A DNA stretch of 35,020 nt from CAZADA01 sp964636945. Lineage in GTDB: Bacteria; Pseudomonadota; Alphaproteobacteria; Caulobacterales; Maricaulaceae. Location: NCBI GenBank assembly GCA_964636945.1, contig CAZWVH010000029.1:1-35020 (forward strand). Direction: 5' to 3'. The notes below the pieces were generated by a model. The model was not told the DNA's origin and did not search any database. It worked only from the letters and a program-made list of their open reading frames with translations. A program made the position numbers and the translations under genes. Positions 1-8,100 of this stretch are shown piece after piece. Position 1 is the first letter of the stretch. Every line of letters begins with the position of its first letter.

Positions 1-712
1 CGAGCTGATAAAACTCGCCCGGGCTGCGGTCGGCGCGCGCGTCCTCGTCGCGGAAACACGGCGCGATCTGGAAATAGCGGTCAAAGCCCGAGACCATGAT
101 CAGCTGTTTGAACTGCTGGGGCGCCTGGGGCAGGGCGTAAAACTGGCCAGGATGGAGGCGCGAGGGCACCAGAAAGTCGCGTGCGCCCTCTGGGCTGGAG
201 GCGGTGAGGATCGGCGTTTGGTATTCCAGAAAGCCTTGCTCGACCATGCGCCGGCGAATGCTGGCGATCACTTGCGAGCGCAGCACGATATTTTTGTGCA
301 GGGTATCTCGGCGCAGATCCAAGAACCGGTAGGACAGGCGCGTTTCCTCGGGATAGTCCAGCTCGCCAAACACCGGCAGCGGCAGCTCGTCGGCCTGGCC
401 CAACACGTCCAGGGCGGAGATATGCACCTCCACCTCACCGGTGGCCAGGTTGGGATTGATCAAATCGTCGGCGCGCGCCTTCACCTCGCCGTCAATACGG
501 ATCACCCATTCAGAGCGCACTTTCTCGGCTTGCGCGAACAGGGGATTGTCCGGCTCGATCACCACTTGCGTGACGCCATAATGGTCGCGCAAATCGATGA
601 AGATGATCCCGCCATGGTCGCGCACGCGATGGGCCCAGCCCGACAGGCGGACGGTTTCGCCGACATGTGTCTTGGTCAGTTCGCCACAGGTGTGGCTGCG
701 ATAGGCGTGCAT
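1..712 (-). CDS. aspS: Aspartyl-tRNA synthetase, N-terminal 237 codons (cut by window edge)
   Basis: Class II aminoacyl-tRNA synthetase that charges tRNA-Asp in the cytoplasm. The reading frame starts at the ATG whose complement is 710-712 (MHAYRSHTCG) and is still open at base 1, so the C-terminal part lies outside the window. The visible part holds the OB-fold anticodon-binding domain (LSGWAHRVRDHGGIIFIDLR at about residues 23-42), the linker with YRFLDLRR, then the start of the catalytic domain with EYQTPILTASSPEGARDFLV. It ends just after class II motif 2 (RYFQIAPCFRDEDARADRSP followed by GEFYQL). That motif-2 wording is typical of alphaproteobacterial AspRS. Whether the enzyme also charges tRNA-Asn cannot be judged from this fragment. 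The gene points away from the 557-bp spacer to its right, where its promoter must lie. Confidence 0.96.
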   Translation of the reverse strand, partial: MHAYRSHTCGELTKTHVGETVRLSGWAHRVRDHGGIIFIDLRDHYGVTQVVIEPDNPLFAQAEKVRSEWVIRIDGEVKARADDLINPNLATGEVEVHISALDVLGQADELPLPVFGELDYPEETRLSYRFLDLRRDTLHKNIVLRSQVIASIRRRMVEQGFLEYQTPILTASSPEGARDFLVPSRLHPGQFYALPQAPQQFKQLIMVSGFDRYFQIAPCFRDEDARADRSPGEFYQL

Positions 713-887
713 GGCCGGAACTCGTTTTGCTGCGATGCGATGAGAAACAGATGAGCGCGGACATCGCCGCGTCCCGGCGCGAATGTCAAGAGATGACGCC
801 ATGGGGGTGGTGGGTGTGGGGAAAGCCTGGGTTGACGCGCGGTGCTTTACACGCTATGCGTGTTGCGGGTGATGGGGACGACTGAGT

Positions 888-942
888 GTCGACCAGCTCA
901 GGGCGATCGAGGCCTGAGCGGTTCAGGTCGACGATATTTTTT
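888..942 (+). terminator. Nested hairpin followed by T-run, terminator-like
   Basis: Two perfect inverted repeats are nested: GTCGACC (888-894) pairs with GGTCGAC (926-932), and inside it GCTCAGG (896-902) pairs with CCTGAGC (913-919). On the plus strand the structure is followed by GATATTTTTT (933-942), the form of an intrinsic terminator. No plus-strand protein gene lies upstream in the window, because aspS runs the other way. It either ends an unannotated transcript starting in the spacer or is a mobile intergenic palindrome. The hairpin is certain, its role is not. Confidence 0.5.
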
Positions 943-1218
943 CTCGTTGAGTGGATCGGGACAACGCCGCCCCAGTCTTTGAGCCGTTGGGCTGAGCGTT
1001 GCGCGGAGCGCCGTCCCGATCGCCGTGCTAGGCCCCTCAACCTGCGCCAGCGGAGTGGGGCAGGTTACGTTGACGCGGTTCGCGTGTTCGACATTGCGCT
1101 GCCGGCCTGAACCGAAAACACTCTTCTTTTGAGTGAGGGACCAGACAGGGCGGGTCATCCCCTCCAACTTCTGAGCAATTGCAACACGTTTTACCGCAAC
1201 TGCTCACTCGAATTCGCG

Positions 1219-1247
1219 TTGACAGGCGTCCATAGCGAGGGGACACT
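1219..1247 (+). promoter_or_regulatory. Candidate sigma-70 type promoter for the 1270 gene
   Basis: A perfect TTGACA lies at 1219-1224, and after a 17-bp spacer comes the weak -10-like GACACT at 1242-1247. It sits 23 bp upstream of the ATG at 1270. The -35 is convincing, the -10 is not, so this is a suggestion only. Confidence 0.3.
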
Positions 1248-1269
1248 TCACTTGATTCAGGGGGCGGTC

Positions 1270-1953
1270 ATGATGAGATTTGGTGTCACTTTGCGGGTGA
1301 GAATTGGGGCGGTGATAGCGTTCACGGTCACGCTCACAGTGGCGCTCATGGGCGTGCTCGCCGTGAGCGCTGCGGCCGATGACGAGTGGGAATTGTCCAA
1401 GCTCGAGATCGACGCCGTAATGGTCGCCATCGATACCAGCGACAGCGAGTTTCATGTGATTTACGAACAGTATGTGGAAACCGCCACTGCGGCCTTTTTC
1501 TTCGGCGCCATTGGCGCGGCGGTGAACTCTGCGCAAAACCAATCCCAGGACGAAACGCTCGCCGCGCCCTATGTCGATGCGGTCAGCGCAATCGATTTTG
1601 AGCAGCATTTGCGTGCGGGCGCTGAGAAGGGCTTTGCACGCAGCGATGAGATCAGTCTCATCGATGATGAGGCGGCGGCCGATCTGCGCCTGACCATGCA
1701 TGTCGAAAAATGGGGCCTGATGCGGGTGTCGAGCAATTCCACCGAGCTCAAACCGTTTCTCAATTTGCGCCTTGAGGCTCACGCCAAGGACGATCGCGAT
1801 CGCTGGAGCGAGGTGGGCTCCATGCGCGTGCACCGCACCGCGCGCAATACCGCCAACATTTCCGACATTACGCCAGAACAACTGGTCGACGACCTCGCGC
1901 AGCTCACCGAGCGAACGGGGCAACGGGCAGCCTTTGAAGTGGTTTATCACTAG
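1270..1953 (+). CDS. Exported protein of unknown function (227 aa)
   Basis: I do not recognise the family. The start at 1270 (ATGATG) is chosen because AGGGGG lies 6 bases upstream at 1258-1263, and because a signal peptide begins there: basic residues in the first 11 positions, a hydrophobic stretch (IGAVIAFTVTLTVALMGVLA), then a likely signal peptidase I site around VSAAA-DD. The frame extends about 47 codons upstream but that extension has no ribosome site. The mature part is acidic, with a small hydrophobic alanine/glycine segment (TAAFFFGAIGAA) near residue 75 and a beta-rich C-terminal half. It probably acts in the periplasm. It is followed 20 bases later by a YajG-like lipoprotein gene with the same type of ribosome site, so the two are likely co-transcribed and may work together. 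Confidence 0.8.
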   Translation: MMRFGVTLRVRIGAVIAFTVTLTVALMGVLAVSAAADDEWELSKLEIDAVMVAIDTSDSEFHVIYEQYVETATAAFFFGAIGAAVNSAQNQSQDETLAAPYVDAVSAIDFEQHLRAGAEKGFARSDEISLIDDEAAADLRLTMHVEKWGLMRVSSNSTELKPFLNLRLEAHAKDDRDRWSEVGSMRVHRTARNTANISDITPEQLVDDLAQLTERTGQRAAFEVVYH

Positions 1954-1973
1954 GCAATATCAGGGGGACCACC

Positions 1974-2708
1974 ATGCTTAGACTTGTGACAGTGATTTGC
2001 GCGGGCGCGTTGATGTGTGCTTGCGCCTTTGGCGATACGCCGATCGAGATTGTTTACGATGAGACCACCGCTCGTGACGGCGTGATCGCCGAAACAGAGT
2101 CGTTGGCGTTCTATATTTCTGAAGTGACCGACGGCCGCTCAGCTGACGACATTGACGCGGTGGGCGTAAACAAGGACGAGGAGCTCGCCCCGGTTTTGGT
2201 CGGCTATAAGCGCAATGGCTATGGCCAGAAAACCGGGAATGTGATCGCCGCCCAACCCATCACCGATCTGGTTGAGGCCGCGTTCGAAACCGCCATCGTC
2301 GCCAATGGCCACAGCGTGTCGACCACCGCTGAGGGTGCGGATGCGGGCCTGGCCATTGATGTGAAAAAATTCTGGTTCGACGCCAAAACCGGCTTTTGGA
2401 CAGTGGAGTTTTTCGGCGATGTCCAATTCGGTCTGGCGCTATCCGACCTCGGCACCGGCGAAACCGTGTTTGAAGGCGAGTTTTCCGGCTACCACTCGGA
2501 ACGCTCCGGCGGCGGGTTGAGCGGCACGTGGGGCCGCATCATGTCCACCGCGTTTGAAGACGCCATGCGCGAAATCACCTTGTCGTTGGATTTGGCCGAA
2601 GCGCTTGAAGACATTGCGGCGAACGATGCGTCGATGATGGATGTGGATGCCGGAGGGGATGGTGAAGCGGGTGAAGCCCTGGGAATCGTCACGGGCAATA
2701 CACGCTAA
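1974..2708 (+). CDS. YajG-like lipoprotein (244 aa)
   Basis: A short type II signal peptide (LVTVICAGALMCAC) places a lipid-modifiable cysteine at about residue 17, followed by AFGDTP, so the product is probably a membrane-anchored lipoprotein. The body resembles the uncharacterised YajG lipoprotein family: an N-terminal strand region containing V-x-x-x-x-D-x-R, a GYKRNGYGQKTGNVI segment, then a helix (ITDLVEAAFETAIVANGH) and a beta-sheet half with AIDVKKFWFD and FSGYHSERSGG. The C-terminal 35 residues are an acidic tail unlike the family core. The ATG at 1974 is preceded by AGGGGG at 1962-1967. The gene follows the exported-protein gene by 20 bases. No biochemical role is established for YajG proteins, and the assignment rests on general resemblance. 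Confidence 0.7.
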   Translation: MLRLVTVICAGALMCACAFGDTPIEIVYDETTARDGVIAETESLAFYISEVTDGRSADDIDAVGVNKDEELAPVLVGYKRNGYGQKTGNVIAAQPITDLVEAAFETAIVANGHSVSTTAEGADAGLAIDVKKFWFDAKTGFWTVEFFGDVQFGLALSDLGTGETVFEGEFSGYHSERSGGGLSGTWGRIMSTAFEDAMREITLSLDLAEALEDIAANDASMMDVDAGGDGEAGEALGIVTGNTR

Positions 2709-2726
2709 CCTCTGACAACGGTCGTT

Positions 2727-2755
2727 GGCGGGCAGCGCTGCGCTTTTGTCCACCC
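2727..2755. repeat. Palindromic intergenic repeat, copy 1 (degenerate)
   Basis: This stretch shares the core GCTGCGCTTTTG and flanking GGGC/CCACCC bases with the better-preserved copy at 2844-2873. Its left arm (GGCGGGCA) is diverged from the right arm. Both copies have the same orientation, about 117 bases apart, between two converging genes. Confidence 0.7.
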
Positions 2756-2759
2756 ACGG

Positions 2760-2809
2760 CCCCTCGCTTTCCGCTCGGGCGCGGAGGCTCGACAGTGGGA
2801 AACGAGGGG
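2760..2809. repeat. Inverted repeat between the two palindromic copies
   Basis: CCCCTCGCTTTCC at 2760-2772 is nearly the reverse complement of GGGAAACGAGGGG at 2797-2809 (one extra base in the left arm), with a GC-rich loop of 24 bases. It lies between the two copies of the repeat, so the whole 2727-2873 block may be one composite element. It could also act as a bidirectional transcription stop for the converging genes. Confidence 0.55.
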
Positions 2810-2843
2810 TGGTTTCGCAGTCGAGACAATGGCGCAGCTTTTT

Positions 2844-2873
2844 GGTGGGCACAACGCTGCGCTTTTGCCCACC
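2844..2873. repeat. Palindromic intergenic repeat, copy 2
   Basis: Perfect 8-bp arms GGTGGGCA (2844-2851) and TGCCCACC (2866-2873) enclose a loop containing ACGCTGCGCTTT. Elements of this kind, arms GGTGGGC/GCCCACC around an AGCGCAGCG core, recur in intergenic DNA of many bacteria, so this resembles a REP-like family. Membership is inferred from the pattern. Confidence 0.7.
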
Positions 2874-2930
2874 CTAGCGCCTGATTGTGCACGGCATGAC
2901 CACGAACATCAGTAGCCGAAGCGCGCCAAA

Positions 2931-4766
2931 CTACCCCTCAAGCGCCTCGCGCTTCATTTCCAGCTCCAGCCATTGGTCTTCGGCGGCGCCAAGCGCGGCT
3001 TGAGCGTCCGCGAGCGCGGTGGAGGTCTGTGCAAAGGCGTCGGGATCGCGTGTGAACAGGTTAGGATCGGCGAGTTTGGCCTCAAGCGCGGCGATTTCGG
3101 CTGTCAGGTCATCCATCTTTCGCGGCAATGTTTCGAGCGCGTATTTGTCCTTGTAGGAAAGCTTGGCCGCCTTGGCGCTCGGGCTAGCGGCTGAGGCGCC
3201 CGCCGATGTCTCACGCGATATCGCGCCCTTGGCCTCGCCGGATTGCGCCTTCTTGCCTCCAGGCATTGCGCCGCGCTGGGCCAGCATATCGGTGTAGCCG
3301 CCGGCGTATTCTGTCCACACGCCATGGTCTGCCTCGGGGTCAGTGATAATCACGCTGGTGACGATGCGGTCGAGGAAATCGCGGTCATGGCTGACCAACA
3401 GCACCGTGCCCGCATAGCCCGCCAGGGTGTCTTCTAAGAGATCCAACGTCTCCAAATCCAGGTCATTGGTGGGTTCGTCCAGCACCAACAGGTTGGAGGG
3501 CTTCGCCAGCGCGATGGCCAGCGCCAGCCGGCCGCGCTCGCCGCCAGACAGAGCGCTCACCGGGGATCGGGCCTGTTCGGGCAGGAACAAGAAGTCTTTC
3601 AGATAACCCATGACATGGCGTTGTTGGCCGCCGACCATAATCATGTCGCCGCGCCCGCCGGTGAGGGCGTCGATCAGCGTGTCCTCGGGCTTGAGACTGG
3701 CGCGTTGCTGGTCAAGCGTGACCATCTCCAAATTGGTTCCCAGCCGCACCCGGCCTTGGTCGGGCTCAAGCGTCCCCGTGAGCAGGCGCAACAGGGTGGT
3801 CTTGCCTGCGCCATTGGGTCCGACCACCCCGACCCGGTCGCCGCGCAGCACCTTGATCGAGAAATCGCGCACAATCTCACGATCATCATACGCCTTTGAA
3901 ACGCTCTCTGCCTCCATCACCAGCTTACCCGACGCCGCGCCCTCACTGGCGGCCAGCTTGGCGGCGCCGGGTGCTGAACGCGCCTCGCGCCGGCGTTGAC
4001 GCAGCGCGGCCAGTTCGGCCATCCGGCGTACATTGCGTTTGCGCCGGGCGGTGACGCCATAGCGCACCCAGTCTTCCTCGGCGGCGATTTTGCGGTCGAG
4101 CTTGTGGGCCTCGGCGGCCTCTTCCTCCAACACTTTATCACGCCAGGCTTCGAAGTGGGCAAAGCCCTGGTCGAGATTGCGCGAGCGCCCGCGGTCGATC
4201 CACACCGTACGCCGGCTGAGCGCGGACAGGAATGCGCGGTCGTGGCTGATCAACACCAGGGCGGCGCGCGAGCGGGCGAGGGCGGACTCCAGCCAGGCGA
4301 TGGCGGTGATGTCGAGATGGTTGGTGGGCTCGTCGAGCAACAGCACGTCAGGATCGGACGCCAGCACCCGCGCCAACGCCGCCCGCCGGCCTTCTCCGCC
4401 AGAGAGGGTCTGTGGTGTTTCGTCCCCGTTCAGTCCCACATCCAACAGTCGCAGCGTGGCGTTGTGCGGATCATCGGTGGGTGAAAGGCCGGCTTCGACA
4501 TAGGCGCGGGTGGTGGCGTAGCCGGTAAAGTCCGGCTCTTGTTCCAGATAGCGGACGGTGACGCCGGGTTTGACGAACCGGTCGCCCCGATCGGGCTCCA
4601 CAAGCCCGGCCGCGATCTTCAAGAGCGTGGACTTGCCAGAGCCGTTGCGCCCCACCAGGCATACCCGGTCGCGCTCAAACACGAACAGGTCTGCGCCCTC
4701 AAACAGCGGTGTCCCGCCAAAGGTGAGGTGAATGTCTTGCAGCGAAAGGAGGGGTGCGGCGGCCAT
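2931..4766 (-). CDS. uup: ABC-F family ATPase, Uup type (611 aa)
   Basis: A soluble protein with two ABC ATPase domains and no membrane segments. The first has Walker A GRNGSGKST (39-47), signature LSGGE (121-125) and Walker B VLLLDEPTNHLD (141-152). The second has GPNGAGKTT (316-324), LSGGE (406-410) and LLVLDEPTNDLDLETLD (426-442). A charged helical linker spans about 200-265. The C-terminal 80 residues form the predicted coiled coil (KMDDLTAEIAALEAKL) that sets Uup apart from EttA and other ABC-F proteins. ABC-F proteins act on ribosomes, and Uup has also been tied to precise excision of transposons and to ribosome assembly. The length fits E. coli Uup (about 635 aa). The gene follows the small unknown gene by 12 bases and is the last of the tamA-tamB-unknown-uup run. 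Confidence 0.92.
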   Translation of the reverse strand: MAAAPLLSLQDIHLTFGGTPLFEGADLFVFERDRVCLVGRNGSGKSTLLKIAAGLVEPDRGDRFVKPGVTVRYLEQEPDFTGYATTRAYVEAGLSPTDDPHNATLRLLDVGLNGDETPQTLSGGEGRRAALARVLASDPDVLLLDEPTNHLDITAIAWLESALARSRAALVLISHDRAFLSALSRRTVWIDRGRSRNLDQGFAHFEAWRDKVLEEEAAEAHKLDRKIAAEEDWVRYGVTARRKRNVRRMAELAALRQRRREARSAPGAAKLAASEGAASGKLVMEAESVSKAYDDREIVRDFSIKVLRGDRVGVVGPNGAGKTTLLRLLTGTLEPDQGRVRLGTNLEMVTLDQQRASLKPEDTLIDALTGGRGDMIMVGGQQRHVMGYLKDFLFLPEQARSPVSALSGGERGRLALAIALAKPSNLLVLDEPTNDLDLETLDLLEDTLAGYAGTVLLVSHDRDFLDRIVTSVIITDPEADHGVWTEYAGGYTDMLAQRGAMPGGKKAQSGEAKGAISRETSAGASAASPSAKAAKLSYKDKYALETLPRKMDDLTAEIAALEAKLADPNLFTRDPDAFAQTSTALADAQAALGAAEDQWLELEMKREALEG

Positions 4767-4778
4767 GGGCGTCGTGTG

Positions 4779-5174
4779 CTATGCGATTGTGTCGTTGAAA
4801 GGTTCGGCGACGACCTGATGATCGTCCTCAAACACAATATAGCCCGGGCGATCCGTTTTCACGACGGTCACTGCGTAGCCGCAGAGTTCGAGCAACGTGC
4901 TGAGGGCGTAGGCGCGTTGAATACACTCGCGCGCCTCGGGTTTAAACCAAGATATGCCTTTGGTTTTCCTCCGATAGAAACCCTTCGACGTCGTCCGATT
5001 GAATCGTTCCGGTTGTTTAAGATTGGTCTCATACCAGTCCAATAGCTCACGGATGCCGCGCACCACAGTCGCATCGGCCTCCGGATCCCGACACACCTGA
5101 TAGGCCGCCGCAAAAAACCCGTCACGTCGACCGGTCGCCTCGTTGAGTCGTGCCAACACAAATCGTAAGAACAT
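4779..5174 (-). CDS. Small uncharacterised protein in tam operon (131 aa)
   Basis: I can name no function. The start at 5174 (MFLRFVLARLNEATGRRDGF) is chosen because it lies 8 bases past the tamB stop. The frame continues further upstream but only inside tamB. The protein has no signal peptide or membrane segment. Visible features are the N-terminal strand MFLRFVLA, a helix with LLDWYETNLKQPERF, the segment KGISWFKPEA, and a C-terminal sheet ending RPGYIVFEDDHQVVAEPF. The pattern of a hydrophobic start, a Trp-Phe-Lys motif and a final Y-x-x-x-E-D-x-x-Q-V strand looks like a conserved fold rather than a random frame. It is probably cytoplasmic. Its position between tamB and uup, with gaps of 8 and 12 bases, implies co-transcription. 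Confidence 0.75.
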   Translation of the reverse strand: MFLRFVLARLNEATGRRDGFFAAAYQVCRDPEADATVVRGIRELLDWYETNLKQPERFNRTTSKGFYRRKTKGISWFKPEARECIQRAYALSTLLELCGYAVTVVKTDRPGYIVFEDDHQVVAEPFNDTIA

Positions 5175-5182
5175 ATCGGGGG

Positions 5183-8100
5183 CTAATAATCCCGCCGCCA
5201 GCGTACGTCCACCGAGGCGCCGGGGCCGCGGCCAACGCGTGAAATGATCTCCAGCAATCGCGTGATCCGCCACTGGATCTCCGCATCGGTCTCGCCGGTC
5301 GGACTGGTGGCCACTTCCACATAAACGTCTTCGTTGAGATAAACCCCGCCGGCCACAACGGTCTCGCCCTCTTCGCTTTGGCGCACCGCGAGCCTGTCTA
5401 AGCCAATAGTGGTGCGGAACTGATCCACAACACCGGGCCCTCCGCCTTGCGATAGCCGATAGAGCGTCTCGGCCAACTGGGCGGCCTCAAGCGGGGAGAG
5501 GCGCGACGTGGACCGCGAGAACAAGAGCCGTGACAAGATTTCGTCGTCGGGCAAGGACGGCGTGCTGGACAGTGCGAATGTCGGGTCGGACACGGTGCCG
5601 GAAATGGTGACGCGGGCGGTCAGATCGCTGGTTTCGCGCACGGCGACCACGTCGATTTGGCCTTCCTCCACGTCTCCATTGAAGCGCACTTCGGCGCGTT
5701 CAAGTTCAAAGCGCTGGCCTACGAAGTTCAGCTCGCCGCGCACCACGCTGGCTTCCCCGTTCAGGCGGGGATCATTGGCGCGCCCAGACGCGTCAACGTC
5801 GCCTTGCCATTCTGTTTCTAGACCATATCCGCGGAAAAATACCTGCTGGTCGGCGCGCACTTTCACATTCAAGCGCAATTCTGGGGGCGCTTGCGAGTAG
5901 GTTTGCGGTTTGGGCAGTGTGTCTGGCCGATTGACTTCAGTGACCGCCAATGTGGCTGGACGTCTGCGCCCGGCGGCTTCGGGCGGACTGAGCTCTGCTT
6001 CATTGATCAGAATGTCGCCATTCACCGTCGTGCGATCGGGCGTGCGCAGCAACTCGACATCGCCTGACGCCCTCACATCCGCATACGCGAGGTTGACGGC
6101 GTTCAACTGGTCAAAATTGAACTCCAATTCACCGCGTCGTTCTGCAAACATATATCGTCCGCGACCGTCGACCACGCCGCCGTCACGCCCCTGAGCCTGA
6201 AACTCATCCAGGATAACCGATCCATTGCGCAAATCGGCGCTCGCAGAAATTTGTTCGAGTAAGAGTCCGCTGCGGGCGTCTTCGATATAGCCATTGTTCC
6301 ATGACACGGATCCCGATGTCGAAGGGGCGGCGAGCGAACCGGACGCAGAGGCGTCGAGGCGTATTTCGCCTGAAAGGGCAATGGAGTCCGATCCAAACAC
6401 CGACCACAGCTGTCCCACATCGCCGCGCGCTTGCGCCGACGCAGAGAGCGGCGAGTTGGTTTGAATTGAAAGGCGAGGTGGCCAAGCATCGGCGTTGGCG
6501 CCGAAAGAAAATTGACCCTGGGCGTTAAACCGTGCGCTACTCGACGCACTTGCTTGTGCAGCAAGCGTCTGCGCCGACAATTGCGCATCGAGCACGACGT
6601 CCAAACCAGCGTCGCTGTCTCCTTCCAACCCCAAATTGCGGGCAGTTACGCTGATCGGTCCTGTCAGGGCGTCCTGCCCGGACAGCTGAACACTGGCGTC
6701 GATGGCCCCAGCTATAGGCTCGCGTCCGAGCAGGGCGGCGATCAGTGCGGCGGGAATGGCATTGGCCGTGAGATTAAGCTGTGTGCTCCCGCCTTCGCGC
6801 ACCAATGCGGTGGAGATCGTTTCCCCATTTTCTCCCGCCAGCCCGCCATTGATGCGAAGGTCACCATTGGCATAGCTGGCCCGCAGCGGCTCCGTGGCGC
6901 TTAACCTCTGGCGACGCACGCGAATTTCTGGCGACAGCGTGAGCACCATTGCGCCTTGTGAACGCGCCAGAGTGCCGTCGGCGGAAATCTGCACGGGTTC
7001 AGGCGTAGCGGCGGTCACATCCGCGGACAGTGTCAAATTGTCCAGGGGCCCGCGAACCGATGCCTGCCCGGACGCCAATTGCAGCGTTTCAGTGAGTTTA
7101 AGATCAGCGAACTGCGCATTGGCCACCACAGTTTGGCCGGCTTCTGATGGCGTCAGCGAAACATTGACGATGGCTTCATCGGCGCCATAGCGGCCGTTCA
7201 GTTGAGCGCGTACGGCGCCATTAGAGCGGCGCACGTCGCCGGTTATCTGCGCTTGCCGCCCATTGATCGAGATATTGTTGGCGCGGACTTCTTGGCCGCT
7301 GAACGCGATGGCGGCCGAGGCCGTGAGCGCATCATCGGGCCCGAGCAAAATCCGAGCGTTCACCGGTCCAGCGAGACCGCCATCGCGTGGCGAGAACTGG
7401 GCGGACACTTCGGTTTGTTCCGTCGACACGCCATACCCCGAAAGCGCGTCGGCGTTTGCCTGCAACGCGATTATTGGAGCTGAGAGTTGTCCAGACAATG
7501 TGATGGAGCCCGAAGCGCGTTGCGCTTGAACGGAGCTCACATCAAAGCCCTCCGGTGTGAGCAAGGTAAAGCGCAGTTGGTCCTCTTCACTCCCACCCAG
7601 TGCGCCATTGCCGTCCACACTGATACCTTGGCCAGTGAGGGTCGCCGTCCGCACGGTGAGCACTTCGCGCGTGGCCGTAGCGTCAATCGCCAAGCTCACA
7701 TCGGGGCCCAATAACGAGTCCAATGCGGGATCGGCATAGTCGGCATTGGACGTCTGACCTTCTGCTGTGACCTCCAACGCTTCGAGCGCGCCATTGGCGT
7801 TGAGCGCAATCTGAGCGCTGCCGCCGTTAAGCCCTGGGAGCATGGATAAATCGGTCAATAGGGCGGAGCCTTCGACACGCACGCTTTCCTCGGGTTCGTA
7901 ACGTCCCTCTAGCGAAATCTCTCCAGCAGCGGCATCGAACGTAAAGTCTTCCAGCAAGACTGACCGATCAGCGAGGTTGTATTCCGTGGTCAGACGCATA
8001 CGGGGCGCATCGCCCATAAACACGTCTCGCCATGCTTCTCCGGTCGCATTTTCTGCGGTGAGATCCGTTTCAATGCGAAGCGCGCGTCGTCGTGAGCGTG

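Larger units (their letters stand above)
713..1269. other. 557-bp spacer without a convincing protein gene
   Basis: This divergent spacer separates aspS (minus) from the exported-protein gene at 1270 (plus). Short open frames on both strands lack a recognisable product and a ribosome site. It should hold the aspS promoter and the promoter for the 1270 gene. It also contains a nested palindrome with a T-run at 888-942 and a 7-bp inverted repeat, AACCTGC at 1039-1045 with GCAGGTT at 1060-1066. A small RNA is possible but not shown. Confidence 0.6.

Noticed and set aside
152..754. Plus-strand open frame of 200 codons over aspS
   Set aside because: It lies antisense to aspS, whose minus-strand protein has clear class II synthetase motifs; the plus-strand product resembles nothing.
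1204..1950. Minus-strand open frame of 248 codons opposite the 1270 gene
   Set aside because: The plus-strand frame has a ribosome site and a signal peptide. The minus-strand frame has neither and mirrors its codon pattern.
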